Below are positions 28,949 to 37,573 of a stretch of DNA of 64,000 nt, one piece after another. Numbering within the stretch: the first letter of the stretch is position 1; each line of letters begins with the position of its first letter. The position numbers were made by a program, and so were the translations under genes. The stretch lies in NCBI GenBank assembly GCA_030581615.1, contig JAKTTT010000045.1, positions 109,154 through 173,153 on the forward strand. The letters run 5' to 3'. This DNA is from Alloascoidea africana (Eukaryota; Ascomycota; Alloascoideomycetes; Alloascoideales; Alloascoideaceae). The notes beneath the pieces were generated by a model, which did not search any database, was not told where the DNA came from, and was given only the letters and a program-made list of their open reading frames with translations.

Positions 28949-31462
28949 ATGTCTCCTCAAATCTCACCTAGTGATCTTGGTTCTGATGGTCTTCCCCTGC
29001 TTCCTCCTTCCTACGAGCAGTCCTCGCCACGTTCCAATGCTAGAAACGCTTCATTCCATACCCCTCGTGCCCATGATAATGAACGGGATTCATTTGACAT
29101 AAGCGACGATAGCGGTTCCGAGATTTCATTTTCATCGCCCTTGGCTGAAAACAACATAGAACAGTTTGATTATGAGGAACCTTCCAACATAAGCCGCTCC
29201 AGTCTCCACACGATTTCAAGTCGTGCCACAATGGCGTCACATAGAATTGCTCAGGAAATAAATTCCAAACTTGTAAGCCCTGTTCAAAAGTTGTTGGATC
29301 CAGTAGCACAACTCTGGTTTTATGTTTCTACCAAGATCGATGCCGGTTTAAGCCACATTGGAAACCCTTTGATTATGCGCCGGTTGATTTACATACTCAT
29401 GGTATCTGTTATTATCTACTTCATAATGAAGACTGGAAACACCCATTTTGATCCGCTGGGCGGAGGGCCTTTGGATCCTAATTTCTTTACCATTGAAGAG
29501 ATCAATCAGTTTATTGGGGAAACGGTCAACCAACGAAGAATCGAAGAGCAGGTCGAGTACCTATCGTCTATGCCTCATATTGCAGGAACTGTAGGTGATT
29601 TGACTTTGGCAAAACATATAGAAGCTGAATTCAAACAGTTTGGAATAGACTCTGTCAACCTTTCAGAGTTTAAGGGAAAGCTGAATTATCCATCTGACAA
29701 AAGCGAATTGAAACTGCTAGGAAAGGATGGATTTTCTGCTACTTTATACGAGCACTCAGATTCTACAGGGGACAAGGTTAAAATGGAATATCTTAGCTTC
29801 AACCCACTATCAGTGCCCGGGGAAGCAACTGGGCATATAGTCTATGCAAATTATGGCACGAAATCTGACCTTAATCAACTATTGGAGTGGAACGTGGTGC
29901 TCAAGGATTCCATCATCTTTGTTCGCTATGGAAGGATCCAACCACACCTTAAGACCCAAAATGCTGCAAAGTATGGAGCCAAAGCGGTGGTTTTTTTCAG
30001 CGATAAACAATATGATGATGTTACCGATTCAATACCTGATGATTTAATCGAGAGAAGAGGACTGAAGGCTCCTCGGGAAATAAAAGAAAAACAAATCCCA
30101 ACCATGACTATTTCATGGAAGGACTTGAGCAAATTCATGACATCAGTTGCTGGTCATGGTGTCAAGCTAGACGGTGATCTCAGTCAGTGGAAACTGGCAA
30201 TTAAAGACATTGAATGGTGGACGGGAAATGCTACCACCCCCCAGGCTTACTTGAAAAACGTTGTTGTTGAGCAAAACTCTCACCCAATGTGGAATGTTTT
30301 GGGGAAGATTAACGGTGGCGAACAGGAGGAAAGGGCTATTATCATTGGAGCTCAGCGGGATTCAGTCTGCTTCGGTGGCACTGATCCAAATTCTGGAACT
30401 TCAATCCTGATGGAGGTTGCAAGAATATTCAGCGTGTTACAGAAAAGATACAAGTGGGCGCCTCTCCGAACAATATTCTTTGTTAGCTGGGATGGCACGG
30501 AATATGATCTTTTAGGAAGCACTGATTTTGTAAACAAGTACTCTGAAATTCTGCAGGACGAAATTTATACCTATATCAATCTTGATACTGCTATATCTGG
30601 TACAGATTTACACGTTTCAGGACATCCTGCACTAGAGTCAATAATCAAAGAGATCATGCAATTTGTTGCTGAACCAAAAACAAATCAAACGCTATTGGAA
30701 GTTTGGGGCTCAAAAAACCATTTTGAGATGTTTGATGTCTTTAGTAATTCACTCCCGATGGTAACTAAAGTGGGCGTGCCTTCATTGGATATTTCATTCC
30801 GCGGCAATATCTATCCTGCAAAATCATGCTATGATACTTTTGACTGGGTGAGAAACAATGGCCTGGACTTTGGATACCATTCTGCTTTGGCGGAGCTAAT
30901 TGCCAAAATTGTCTTTCATCTTACCAGTCAACCTATAATACAGTTGGACAATATTGGTTTCGCATCTGCTATTAAAACCTATCTTGACGATTTAGAACAG
31001 TATGCGAAAGCGTTAAATCCTAGCTCCAAGCTGGATTATGCAAATATAAATGAGGGAATCAATACTCTGAACCTTGCCGGTCTTAGATTTCAAAGATTTA
31101 CAAAAGTTTGGAAGAACATTGTAGTTAGTAACGGTTTTGCAGAGCCAAACTCAATCACAAGACATCGATTATCATGGAACAACAATCAAGCACTATTTAA
31201 CAAAAACTTTGTAGTCAAAGCCGATGAACAACAAGCATTGGAAAATTTACTCTATGGGCCACAAAAATTGTTGCCCGAGAATGAAGGGAAAAAGGATCTT
31301 GAGAAAGTTGAGTTTGAAACCAGCACTTTCCCCAAGGTTCGTGATGCACTGGCTAAGGGAGATTTGGCCAAGGCTCAAACAGAGCTCAATAACGTAGCTC
31401 TGCTACTAAAACTCAGCGCACAAGCGTTGATATCTCATGACGACAAAGGCCCGATGAGATGA
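28949..31462 (+). CDS. Tre1/Tre2-like transferrin-receptor/M28-family pseudopeptidase
   Basis: 837 residues: cytosolic N-terminus, one membrane span at about 144-160, then a PA-domain/M28 ectodomain and a dimerisation-like C-terminus. In S. cerevisiae, Tre1 and Tre2 cooperate with Bsd2 and the ubiquitin ligase Rsp5 to send metal transporters such as Smf1 to the vacuole. A PPSY motif at residues 19-22 is the WW-domain ligand expected for Rsp5 contact. The M28 active site is degraded. The first zinc His is Gln469 in GAQRDSV (normally GNHRDA), the catalytic Glu is Thr517 in SWDGTEYDLLG, and no His follows NIYPAKSCYDT. The zinc-ligand Asp residues in TDPNSG and NLDTAISG remain. It should therefore act as an adaptor, not a protease. 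I could not decide between TRE1 and TRE2, hence no symbol. Confidence 0.85.
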   Translation: MSPQISPSDLGSDGLPLLPPSYEQSSPRSNARNASFHTPRAHDNERDSFDISDDSGSEISFSSPLAENNIEQFDYEEPSNISRSSLHTISSRATMASHRIAQEINSKLVSPVQKLLDPVAQLWFYVSTKIDAGLSHIGNPLIMRRLIYILMVSVIIYFIMKTGNTHFDPLGGGPLDPNFFTIEEINQFIGETVNQRRIEEQVEYLSSMPHIAGTVGDLTLAKHIEAEFKQFGIDSVNLSEFKGKLNYPSDKSELKLLGKDGFSATLYEHSDSTGDKVKMEYLSFNPLSVPGEATGHIVYANYGTKSDLNQLLEWNVVLKDSIIFVRYGRIQPHLKTQNAAKYGAKAVVFFSDKQYDDVTDSIPDDLIERRGLKAPREIKEKQIPTMTISWKDLSKFMTSVAGHGVKLDGDLSQWKLAIKDIEWWTGNATTPQAYLKNVVVEQNSHPMWNVLGKINGGEQEERAIIIGAQRDSVCFGGTDPNSGTSILMEVARIFSVLQKRYKWAPLRTIFFVSWDGTEYDLLGSTDFVNKYSEILQDEIYTYINLDTAISGTDLHVSGHPALESIIKEIMQFVAEPKTNQTLLEVWGSKNHFEMFDVFSNSLPMVTKVGVPSLDISFRGNIYPAKSCYDTFDWVRNNGLDFGYHSALAELIAKIVFHLTSQPIIQLDNIGFASAIKTYLDDLEQYAKALNPSSKLDYANINEGINTLNLAGLRFQRFTKVWKNIVVSNGFAEPNSITRHRLSWNNNQALFNKNFVVKADEQQALENLLYGPQKLLPENEGKKDLEKVEFETSTFPKVRDALAKGDLAKAQTELNNVALLLKLSAQALISHDDKGPMR

Positions 31463-31869
31463 GGTTGTTGAAAAACAGAGTAATTTTTCTTTCAACTATT
31501 ATGGTTTTGTATTTTGTTAGCATCCCTTTTTTTATTTTTATTTTTCTTTTGGAAATTTTGTCTTTTGAAAACATGTATTTTTTTTTTGATATCCGAGCTT
31601 TAATAGTTAATCTACTAGTATAATCAACCTGTCACGACGTTTCAAGAATCCAGGGTTATTTACTTTGAGGTTTTTTTCTTTTGTTTGGATAACACGGAAA
31701 CGAGTACAATGAAATGCAAATGATCACTTTGTTTAGTGTGTATCTACATGATAACTAATCTATATATTGCTATACCGGCATCTATCATACAAAAAAGCCA
31801 AAAGAAACAAAATAAATAATGCTCTTTGATGAAAACGGACAGGTTGATGGTTTTGTTTCAACAAAAGAA
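31463..31869. other. Convergent 3' intergenic region
   Basis: T-rich and A-rich DNA between the convergent Tre-like and MFS genes. The short frame extending from 31819 into the MFS 3' end is a shadow. No gene was seen. Confidence 0.5.
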
Positions 31870-33483
31870 TCATTTAGAACCAGGAATCTTGAAATCCATG
31901 AATTTGCTTCGCTGTCGCAGACTTCTGCCATACTTTTCAAAAATCCAGGGCAGGGGCATCATCGCAACTGCAATAAATCCAAACAAAGAGGAGGCCCAAT
32001 CTATGTGCAACTTTTCATACATCTGAACAGTGAAAACAGGGAATGCAGAAGAAACTAGATATCGGGCAAAGTTGTTTGCTGCGATTGCGGAAGCTGTCAT
32101 TACCCCCGGGTATGATGATCCAAAGTAGACCATAACTGTGAAAAAGATTAAAATGAGAGACATGCCAAAGGGAATCCCAGATAATGCAGGAACAATCCAA
32201 TCCACTGAATCTTTTGATGACCAACCTATCCAGAATAACGAAAACGGAAGTAGAACTGCTCCAATTTTACCAGGCAACATTCGTGTCTCGGGTTCAGCGA
32301 GTATCAAATTACCCTTCTCGTCGACTGGTCCTCTTGTTCCATCAGGATTCTTCTTAAAATACACTTTTCTGTCAATGACAATATAGACAATAATACCAAA
32401 GACAAGGCCAAGCCCAATGCCAAGAAACATGAGCCCCGATTCAGCAGAAGTCATCTCGTAAACTCCTCTAAAGATAACAGGATATGCTTCGAAGAAGCCA
32501 AATAAAATAGAAAATATGAATGCAGAATAGATTGAGAGCACACAAATCGTCGGGTCCATGAACAACATCTGAATAGGTTTCCAAACCACCACCGTCATCA
32601 TTATTTTTAAGAACTGGGCTGGTGAAATATCAGGCTTCTTAACTTTTATCCCCCGCTTAGCAGCTCTTTTTTGCAGAATTACACGTTTGTAACTCTCGGG
32701 AAAGAATATCAGTAATGGTATCATTACACCACTGAATATAAGATGAACCCAAATGGGACCTCGCCAATCTGTTTCCTGTGCCACGTATCCACCAATAACA
32801 GGACCAAGGACAGGACCAGCAAATGGAGCCATACAAAAGATAGATAATGACACGCCAATCATGTCCATATCCCATATATCGATCATGGTTCCTGCTGCAA
32901 TTGCAAGTGGAGGAGAACCAAAGAAGCCATTGAAGAAACGCAAAACAAGAATGCTCTCCATATTTTTGGATAGAGCCACGCCTAGAGTGAAGACCATAGA
33001 TAAGGGTAAAGAGGTCAAGTAAACGACTCTTCGCCCGAAAAGCTCAGATATGGGAGCGCCTAGCACAGGACCAAAGCCGAGTCCTAAAATGTAAAGACTC
33101 AGACCAGCAAGACACAAGGTCTGAGAAGCGCCCATGTCAAGCATGAGGTCGTCAATGCCAGCAACATATAGCGAGGAGCCAAATGTTAAAACCAGACAAA
33201 GCAGAGCAGCAATGGCTGTGGCATACCACTTTTTACCAGAGGGCCAATTTTTAGGGTTGTCTGGATCGTCTGGTGTGTCCCAATCCAACTCTTGTATGTC
33301 CACTCCCTCATTATCATCTTCCTGATTGTTATCAGCTGGGTCTAGAGGGTTTTGGGATTCAAGATCTGGCAGAATTGAATCTCCATACTCTGGTGTAAGT
33401 TCACGTAGTTCGATTCTCTCAGAGCTTGCTTTTTTACTCGTTGCTGGAGTAGAAAAAGGGTTATTATTCGTAGATAGACTCAT
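31870..33483 (-). CDS. DHA1-family (MFS) drug:proton antiporter
   Basis: 537 residues from ATG 33481-33483; four extra upstream codons would need a TTG start. The hydrophilic N-terminus ends in the DPDNPKNWPSGKKW signature that precedes the first span in fungal DHA1 transporters. About twelve spans follow. MFS motif A is recognisable as GAPISELFGRRVV, and the region AGTMIDIWDMDMIGVSLS and GPVLGPVIGGYV corresponds to the family block around spans 4-5, including the antiporter motif C. A central cytosolic loop separates the halves. Relatives in S. cerevisiae export polyamines or xenobiotics at the plasma membrane (Tpo, Flr1, Qdr, Yhk8). I cannot assign a substrate from sequence. Confidence 0.9.
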   Translation of the reverse strand: MSLSTNNNPFSTPATSKKASSERIELRELTPEYGDSILPDLESQNPLDPADNNQEDDNEGVDIQELDWDTPDDPDNPKNWPSGKKWYATAIAALLCLVLTFGSSLYVAGIDDLMLDMGASQTLCLAGLSLYILGLGFGPVLGAPISELFGRRVVYLTSLPLSMVFTLGVALSKNMESILVLRFFNGFFGSPPLAIAAGTMIDIWDMDMIGVSLSIFCMAPFAGPVLGPVIGGYVAQETDWRGPIWVHLIFSGVMIPLLIFFPESYKRVILQKRAAKRGIKVKKPDISPAQFLKIMMTVVVWKPIQMLFMDPTICVLSIYSAFIFSILFGFFEAYPVIFRGVYEMTSAESGLMFLGIGLGLVFGIIVYIVIDRKVYFKKNPDGTRGPVDEKGNLILAEPETRMLPGKIGAVLLPFSLFWIGWSSKDSVDWIVPALSGIPFGMSLILIFFTVMVYFGSSYPGVMTASAIAANNFARYLVSSAFPVFTVQMYEKLHIDWASSLFGFIAVAMMPLPWIFEKYGRSLRQRSKFMDFKIPGSK

Positions 33484-35063
33484 TTGGACCGCCAAGATGT
33501 TCCCCTAGACTTTCTAGGACTTTTTAATCAACAAGTAGTTGACAAATTGGGCCAGGGAACTTTTATATATACTTTTTACCATGCCCTTCTCAGGCTTACT
33601 TAAAAATACCAAAACTGTTCTGCACTTGGATTACATTATCATTGTTGTTTCTCTTGTGGCGTAGTAATGGTGCACTCACGTAATGTAATGACAGGCGATA
33701 AGAATTAAATGGAAGCAAAGCCAACAAGCCGACTCCGTAAGCTGGAGAAGGCTTTCACATGAAGAGATTTGGCAGAAGCCGAGCTCAACCATTCTTTTTT
33801 TGGGCGGACAGCTTACCTTTTTGTACTTTTTCTCTGCCTAGACTGCATTTTCCATTGGATACGATCTGGTCGAATGTCAAGTCACCTCTTGTTACAGCCT
33901 CTAAATAGTTCTGACATTGCCCGGAAAAGCTGGACATTCGGAACATTGGTTCATGGCTTTGTTCGAGAACCACGCACTAAGATAGGTGGGTTTGGTTTGT
34001 AGGCGGGAATATCGAGTTGACGAGGACCTTTGAAGTCGTTCTTTAATTTTCTTCTCTCTATAATTCCCTGCAGAATGGCCAACCAGATGTTTTATGTCCA
34101 CCACGAAGCCTTCAGATCATAAATGCTTTAATTCCTGGGTGCCCACATGTTGCACTTTGTTGGATTTGTACGGCCATACCAATGCCACTGCCATCTGCTT
34201 TTTTCGTGACTCCATGTCAGCAACTTTTGACTAAGCAGCCGATTTGAACATCACCAGAGCGATTGATGAAAACTTTGTGCCACATGGTATACTGGCTTGT
34301 CCCACTTTCTTCTCTTGTTTAAAAGAACACACTTGACTTATCCGGGACACAGAAAGAGATGATCAGGTGTGAGGTTTGTATTGTTGGCAAACTACAAGGT
34401 CTACGAGCCACAACCTTAGTGATCTGGGTCAAGAAGGTTGATGAAGATGCACATACGGAGATTAGCCCTGGGGTGAGGTTAACTTTGAGATTAACACACA
34501 CTTCCCCAGATTCTCTAAACCACCCCCAACTCGAGCTCTCTCTATCCCACCCAAAACATGGATGGAGCGCAGAGCAATCAGCAAACACATTCCATGGTTT
34601 ACCAATTAACTCCGGGATGGAACCCGGCTGGTGAGCTTCTATTCTCCGGCCATGGCCAATGAGCAGCCCTCGAAACGCGCTCACCGTCAATCAACGCTCT
34701 GCATTACCCTGCCTCGAGGGGGAAGATCTGCGCCGCACCACAGCGTCCGGAACCGGGCCGGTGTCGGACAGGACCTCCTCTCCACGATCTGCTGGGACCC
34801 AAATCTCCTCGGCGCCAGAGCCTTTGGCAAATCACCAGCGGACACAAATCTGGGAAAAGCGGGTGAAGCGTCCACCCTCTGGAGAAATCGAGGCCACGCG
34901 AGGACTGGCCGGAAGACCTCACTTGCGAAAGACCGAGCTGGAGGGAGAAAGCAGCAGCAGCCTTATTAGCTTTTGTGAACCCTGAGGATGGCCAACTAAG
35001 GTTACAGAAAAATTTTCAGCCCTCAACTGCATTACCCCAATGCACAAATCAACTCTATCCAGG
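33484..35063. other. Long divergent intergenic region upstream of GCN4
   Basis: About 1.6 kb between the MFS gene start and the GCN4 TATA box. The left part (33484-34550) is ordinary AT-rich promoter DNA. From about 34550 to 34985 it is clearly GC-richer and open in several frames; see the candidate ORF. No recognised product was found. Confidence 0.45.
34659..34985 (+). CDS. Doubtful ORF in a GC-rich island upstream of GCN4
   Basis: An ATG-started frame of 108 codons with hydrophilic, Ser/Arg/Glu-rich composition, ending SLISFCEP. The other two forward frames are also long here, so openness alone means little. Just upstream, ATG 34558 follows a C/T-rich leader and starts a 34-codon frame (MDGAQSNQQTHSMVYQL...). 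A GTGAGC donor at 34631 could join it in phase to this frame at 34744. This might be a small spliced gene, an upstream transcript over the GCN4 promoter, or chance. No homologue is recognised. Confidence 0.2.
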   Translation: MSSPRNALTVNQRSALPCLEGEDLRRTTASGTGPVSDRTSSPRSAGTQISSAPEPLANHQRTQIWEKRVKRPPSGEIEATRGLAGRPHLRKTELEGESSSSLISFCEP

Positions 35064-35070
35064 TATATAA
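35064..35070 (+). promoter_or_regulatory. GCN4 TATA box
   Basis: TATATAA lies 111 bp upstream of the first uORF and 420 bp upstream of the GCN4 start codon. There is no ATG between it and uORF1, so transcripts starting downstream of it would carry all three uORFs. Confidence 0.7.
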
Positions 35071-35174
35071 ACCGTCTAGATCCCCCCAGCCTTTTAGCTC
35101 TTTTTCTCTCCTTCCAACATCAGATTGTACAGCTCAAGAAAGCCTTTAGTACAGGACTGGTCTTTGGGCTCAAA

Positions 35175-35186
35175 ATGGCATGCTAA
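35175..35186 (+). promoter_or_regulatory. GCN4 uORF1 (Met-Ala-Cys-stop)
   Basis: ATG GCA TGC TAA. S. cerevisiae GCN4 uORF1 also encodes Met-Ala-Cys, with a different Ala codon, and is the reinitiation-permissive element. It is followed by an AT-rich stretch, as in that gene. Confidence 0.85.
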
Positions 35187-35273
35187 ATTGAAAGGACAAT
35201 ACAGAAAGAATAAAAATATCTCTTTAAAGAAGAAGTAAAAAAATCGCAAAAGAGATATCTCAACGTATTAAAA

Positions 35274-35291
35274 ATGATAATGGAAGGATAA
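35274..35291 (+). promoter_or_regulatory. GCN4 uORF2 (five codons)
   Basis: Encodes MIMEG and contains a nested in-frame ATG. It lies 87 nt downstream of the uORF1 stop. It would be an inhibitory uORF in the delayed-reinitiation model. Confidence 0.7.
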
Positions 35292-35301
35292 TACAAAAAG
35301 C

Positions 35302-35331
35302 ATGATTGGAAAAGAGATGAAGATCACTTAA
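35302..35331 (+). promoter_or_regulatory. GCN4 uORF3 (nine codons)
   Basis: Encodes MIGKEMKIT and ends 152 nt before the GCN4 start codon. It is the last uORF and, by position, the counterpart of the inhibitory uORF4 of S. cerevisiae. No further ATG occurs before the main start. Confidence 0.7.
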
Positions 35332-35483
35332 ATTAACAAAAACTGACGACAAGAATCACCATTTTAAATATTCTTTTCTACTTTCTCGAATAAATTGATC
35401 TTGGGTTTCTATTGAACTATCTATTACTACTACTACCCCCCACAGAACACTACCGATTTTGCAGCCCCAAAATAATTGATCAA

Positions 35484-36470
35484 ATGACTACGGATTACCA
35501 GCAGCATAAATCAGACAGGGGTAAGCCTTTACTGGGCGAAACCGTCCTGGAGGGCTTTGCTATCTCCGACTCTAACTACAGTTTGGAACTGGGTTTGGAT
35601 TTTGGCTATGGCTTCTCTGAGAATATCAAATCAGAATGCTTAATAGTCAACGGTTCTACTGAATATTCAAAGACACCATCTCCTCCCCCTTCTCTGTTTG
35701 CAGATACTGATCTGGCAACTCCAAGCACAGGAACCGTGTCGCCAATGGAGTTGCTTCTTACCGCCGACTCTGATAAGAAACCTGGTAAGGGAGGATTCGA
35801 ATCTTCTCCAATGTTTGGACAAGTTGAGAAAGGTGAAGTGAACCATTGGCCTTCCCTTTTCGACGAAGGAAACCTTGGTTTGACCAAAGATGAATTAAAC
35901 CGCTTTGGAGAGATGACGGGGCAGAAAAAAGCTCGCAAAGCGGAGATACCGAGTGATGGATCAGTAAGGCTTGGGAAGAGAAAAGTTCGCGAAGAAACAG
36001 ATTCAAAGATGAAGCAGAAGCAACCTCGACAAAAATCCAAACCCAAAACGTCACCATCTGTAAAGCCGATATTGAAACAGGAAGAACAAGAACAAGAGCT
36101 GCTGATGGCCACACCACTGAGAAAAGCAAAGTGTTCTGAATCCGAGTCTCCGTCTCTATCAAGCGCTTCTCCTTCGAAAGCCTCGTCTCCTGACCTGGAT
36201 CAAGGCAAGGAGAAAGTTGACCATCTCGGGTGTGTACCTTACAACCGGAAGCACAGGTCCACACCTCTGGCAGAAATTATAATTCCCGAAGGGGCTGATA
36301 GTGCAGCCCAGAAGCGGGCTCGCAACACGGAGGCCGCCAGGAGATCGAGAGCACGAAAGATGGAGAGGATGAACCAGTTGGAGGAGAAAGTGGAGCGGTT
36401 GCTCAGCCAGAACAGGTTCCTCGAGAGGGAAGTGGAGCGATTAAAGAAGCTCGCGGGTGAAGCGAGCTGA
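35484..36470 (+). CDS. GCN4: General amino-acid control bZIP activator Gcn4
   Basis: 328 residues from ATG 35484. The in-frame region before it lacks an ATG. The C-terminal bZIP (about 276-328) starts [17 protein letters not shown] and continues through the leucine zipper to [11 protein letters not shown], nearly the S. cerevisiae sequence including the invariant Asn and Arg contacts for TGACTCA. A central activation region is recognisable: PMF at 109-111 and WPSLFDE at 122-128, comparable to the PMF...WTSLFD segment of yeast Gcn4. The leader of about 400 nt with three uORFs indicates translational control by eIF2 phosphorylation through Gcn2. PEST-like Ser/Pro stretches suggest rapid turnover. 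Candidate targets inside the window are the BIO4-BIO3 pair and the arginine-pathway reductase. Confidence 0.95.
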   Translation: MTTDYQQHKSDRGKPLLGETVLEGFAISDSNYSLELGLDFGYGFSENIKSECLIVNGSTEYSKTPSPPPSLFADTDLATPSTGTVSPMELLLTADSDKKPGKGGFESSPMFGQVEKGEVNHWPSLFDEGNLGLTKDELNRFGEMTGQKKARKAEIPSDGSVRLGKRKVREETDSKMKQKQPRQKSKPKTSPSVKPILKQEEQEQELLMATPLRKAKCSESESPSLSSASPSKASSPDLDQGKEKVDHLGCVPYNRKHRSTPLAEIIIPEGADSAAQKRARNTEAARRSRARKMERMNQLEEKVERLLSQNRFLEREVERLKKLAGEAS

Positions 36471-36683
36471 TGACACCACCAACACACTTTGGAAGAGGTC
36501 TAATAGTTCGTCTGGAAAGAACATGGCCTATCTTTTGACTTTTTTGAACAATAAATTTTGATGCTTGTTTTAGAGTAAGTTGTAAGTTGTTAGATTTAGC
36601 CTATAATACATGTACGAATAGTATTTACCCACCTTTGACGAAAATCTCAGCACTTTGTGGAGTAGCACTCTCAGCATTAACTA

Positions 36684-37487
36684 ATGCCCTCCACACGACA
36701 ATTGAAGAGAGCGCTTCGCAAATCGATTGCCGCTGTTGTCAAGGACCTGTCTCAGGATGTCCTTACAGACCAGTGTATGTTCATCCCTTGGCTCTTTTAG
36801 CTGCCACGGACTAATGAGTAATACAAGCAAGAAACGTTTCAAGGGTCCTGGCCTCCCTGCCAGAGTACAAAAGAGCTAAGTCGCTTGCGATATACGCGAG
36901 CATGGAAACAGGAGAATTAAAGACTGATTACATTATTGAAGATACTATTAAGGAAGGCATATCCGTGTTTTTGCCGAGGATAATTCCACTTTCTACCTTC
37001 AACATAGAGAAACGATTCCCGACACAGAAAACCCAACTGGCGATGATTCGGATCCGGTCAATGAACGAGTTTAAAGGTCTTATACCACAGGGAAAGTACC
37101 AGCTTAGAGAACCTGAGCTGCCAATTCAAGATTCCAACGACAGTACCGCTGAAAAGGTGATCACTGGCACGAGAGACGGAGAAGGTGAACTTGACATCAT
37201 TGTCCTGCCAGGGGTTTGCTTTACTACAAACTGCACAAGACTTGGACATGGAATGGGTTACTATGACGATTATCTTCACAAGTATTGTGAAAGGGTTGGG
37301 AAAACTAGACCTTTCTTAGGTATGTTTACGTTGCTCATGTGAGAGAACAAGATCAAGATGCTAACCTTTTGAAATGAAAGTTGGCATTGGACTTGAAGAG
37401 CAACTCGTTAATGAACTCCCGCTTGAGGAGCATGACCAGATTCTCGATGCTGTCATAATTAACGATAGGCTATTCAGAAAAACGTAA
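36684..37487 (+). CDS. FAU1: 5-formyltetrahydrofolate cyclo-ligase, three exons
   Basis: Converts 5-formyl-THF to 5,10-methenyl-THF with ATP, returning stored folate to one-carbon metabolism. Exons are 36684-36774, 36828-37319 and 37381-37487, giving 229 residues (211 in S. cerevisiae). Joined, the N-terminus reads MPSTRQLKRALRKSI, then RVLASLPEYKRAKSLAIYAS and METGEL (substrate entry). Later blocks are PQGKYQLREPE, the phosphate-binding LPGVCF, LGHGMGYYDDY and, across the last junction, FLG-VGIGLEEQLV followed by PLEEHDQILDAVI. Introns are 53 and 61 nt with GTATGT donors, CTAAT or CTAAC branch points and AAG acceptors. The three-exon model is needed to recover both ends of the enzyme. ADE6 elsewhere in the window is also linked to one-carbon use, but they are not neighbours. 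Confidence 0.92.
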
Positions 37488-37573
37488 AGGATTCACAATC
37501 ATAAAATTAACCAGCCAATTATATTTTCAAAGTTACAAATGCAACAGATTTAACATCATTATGGATTCTCCTA

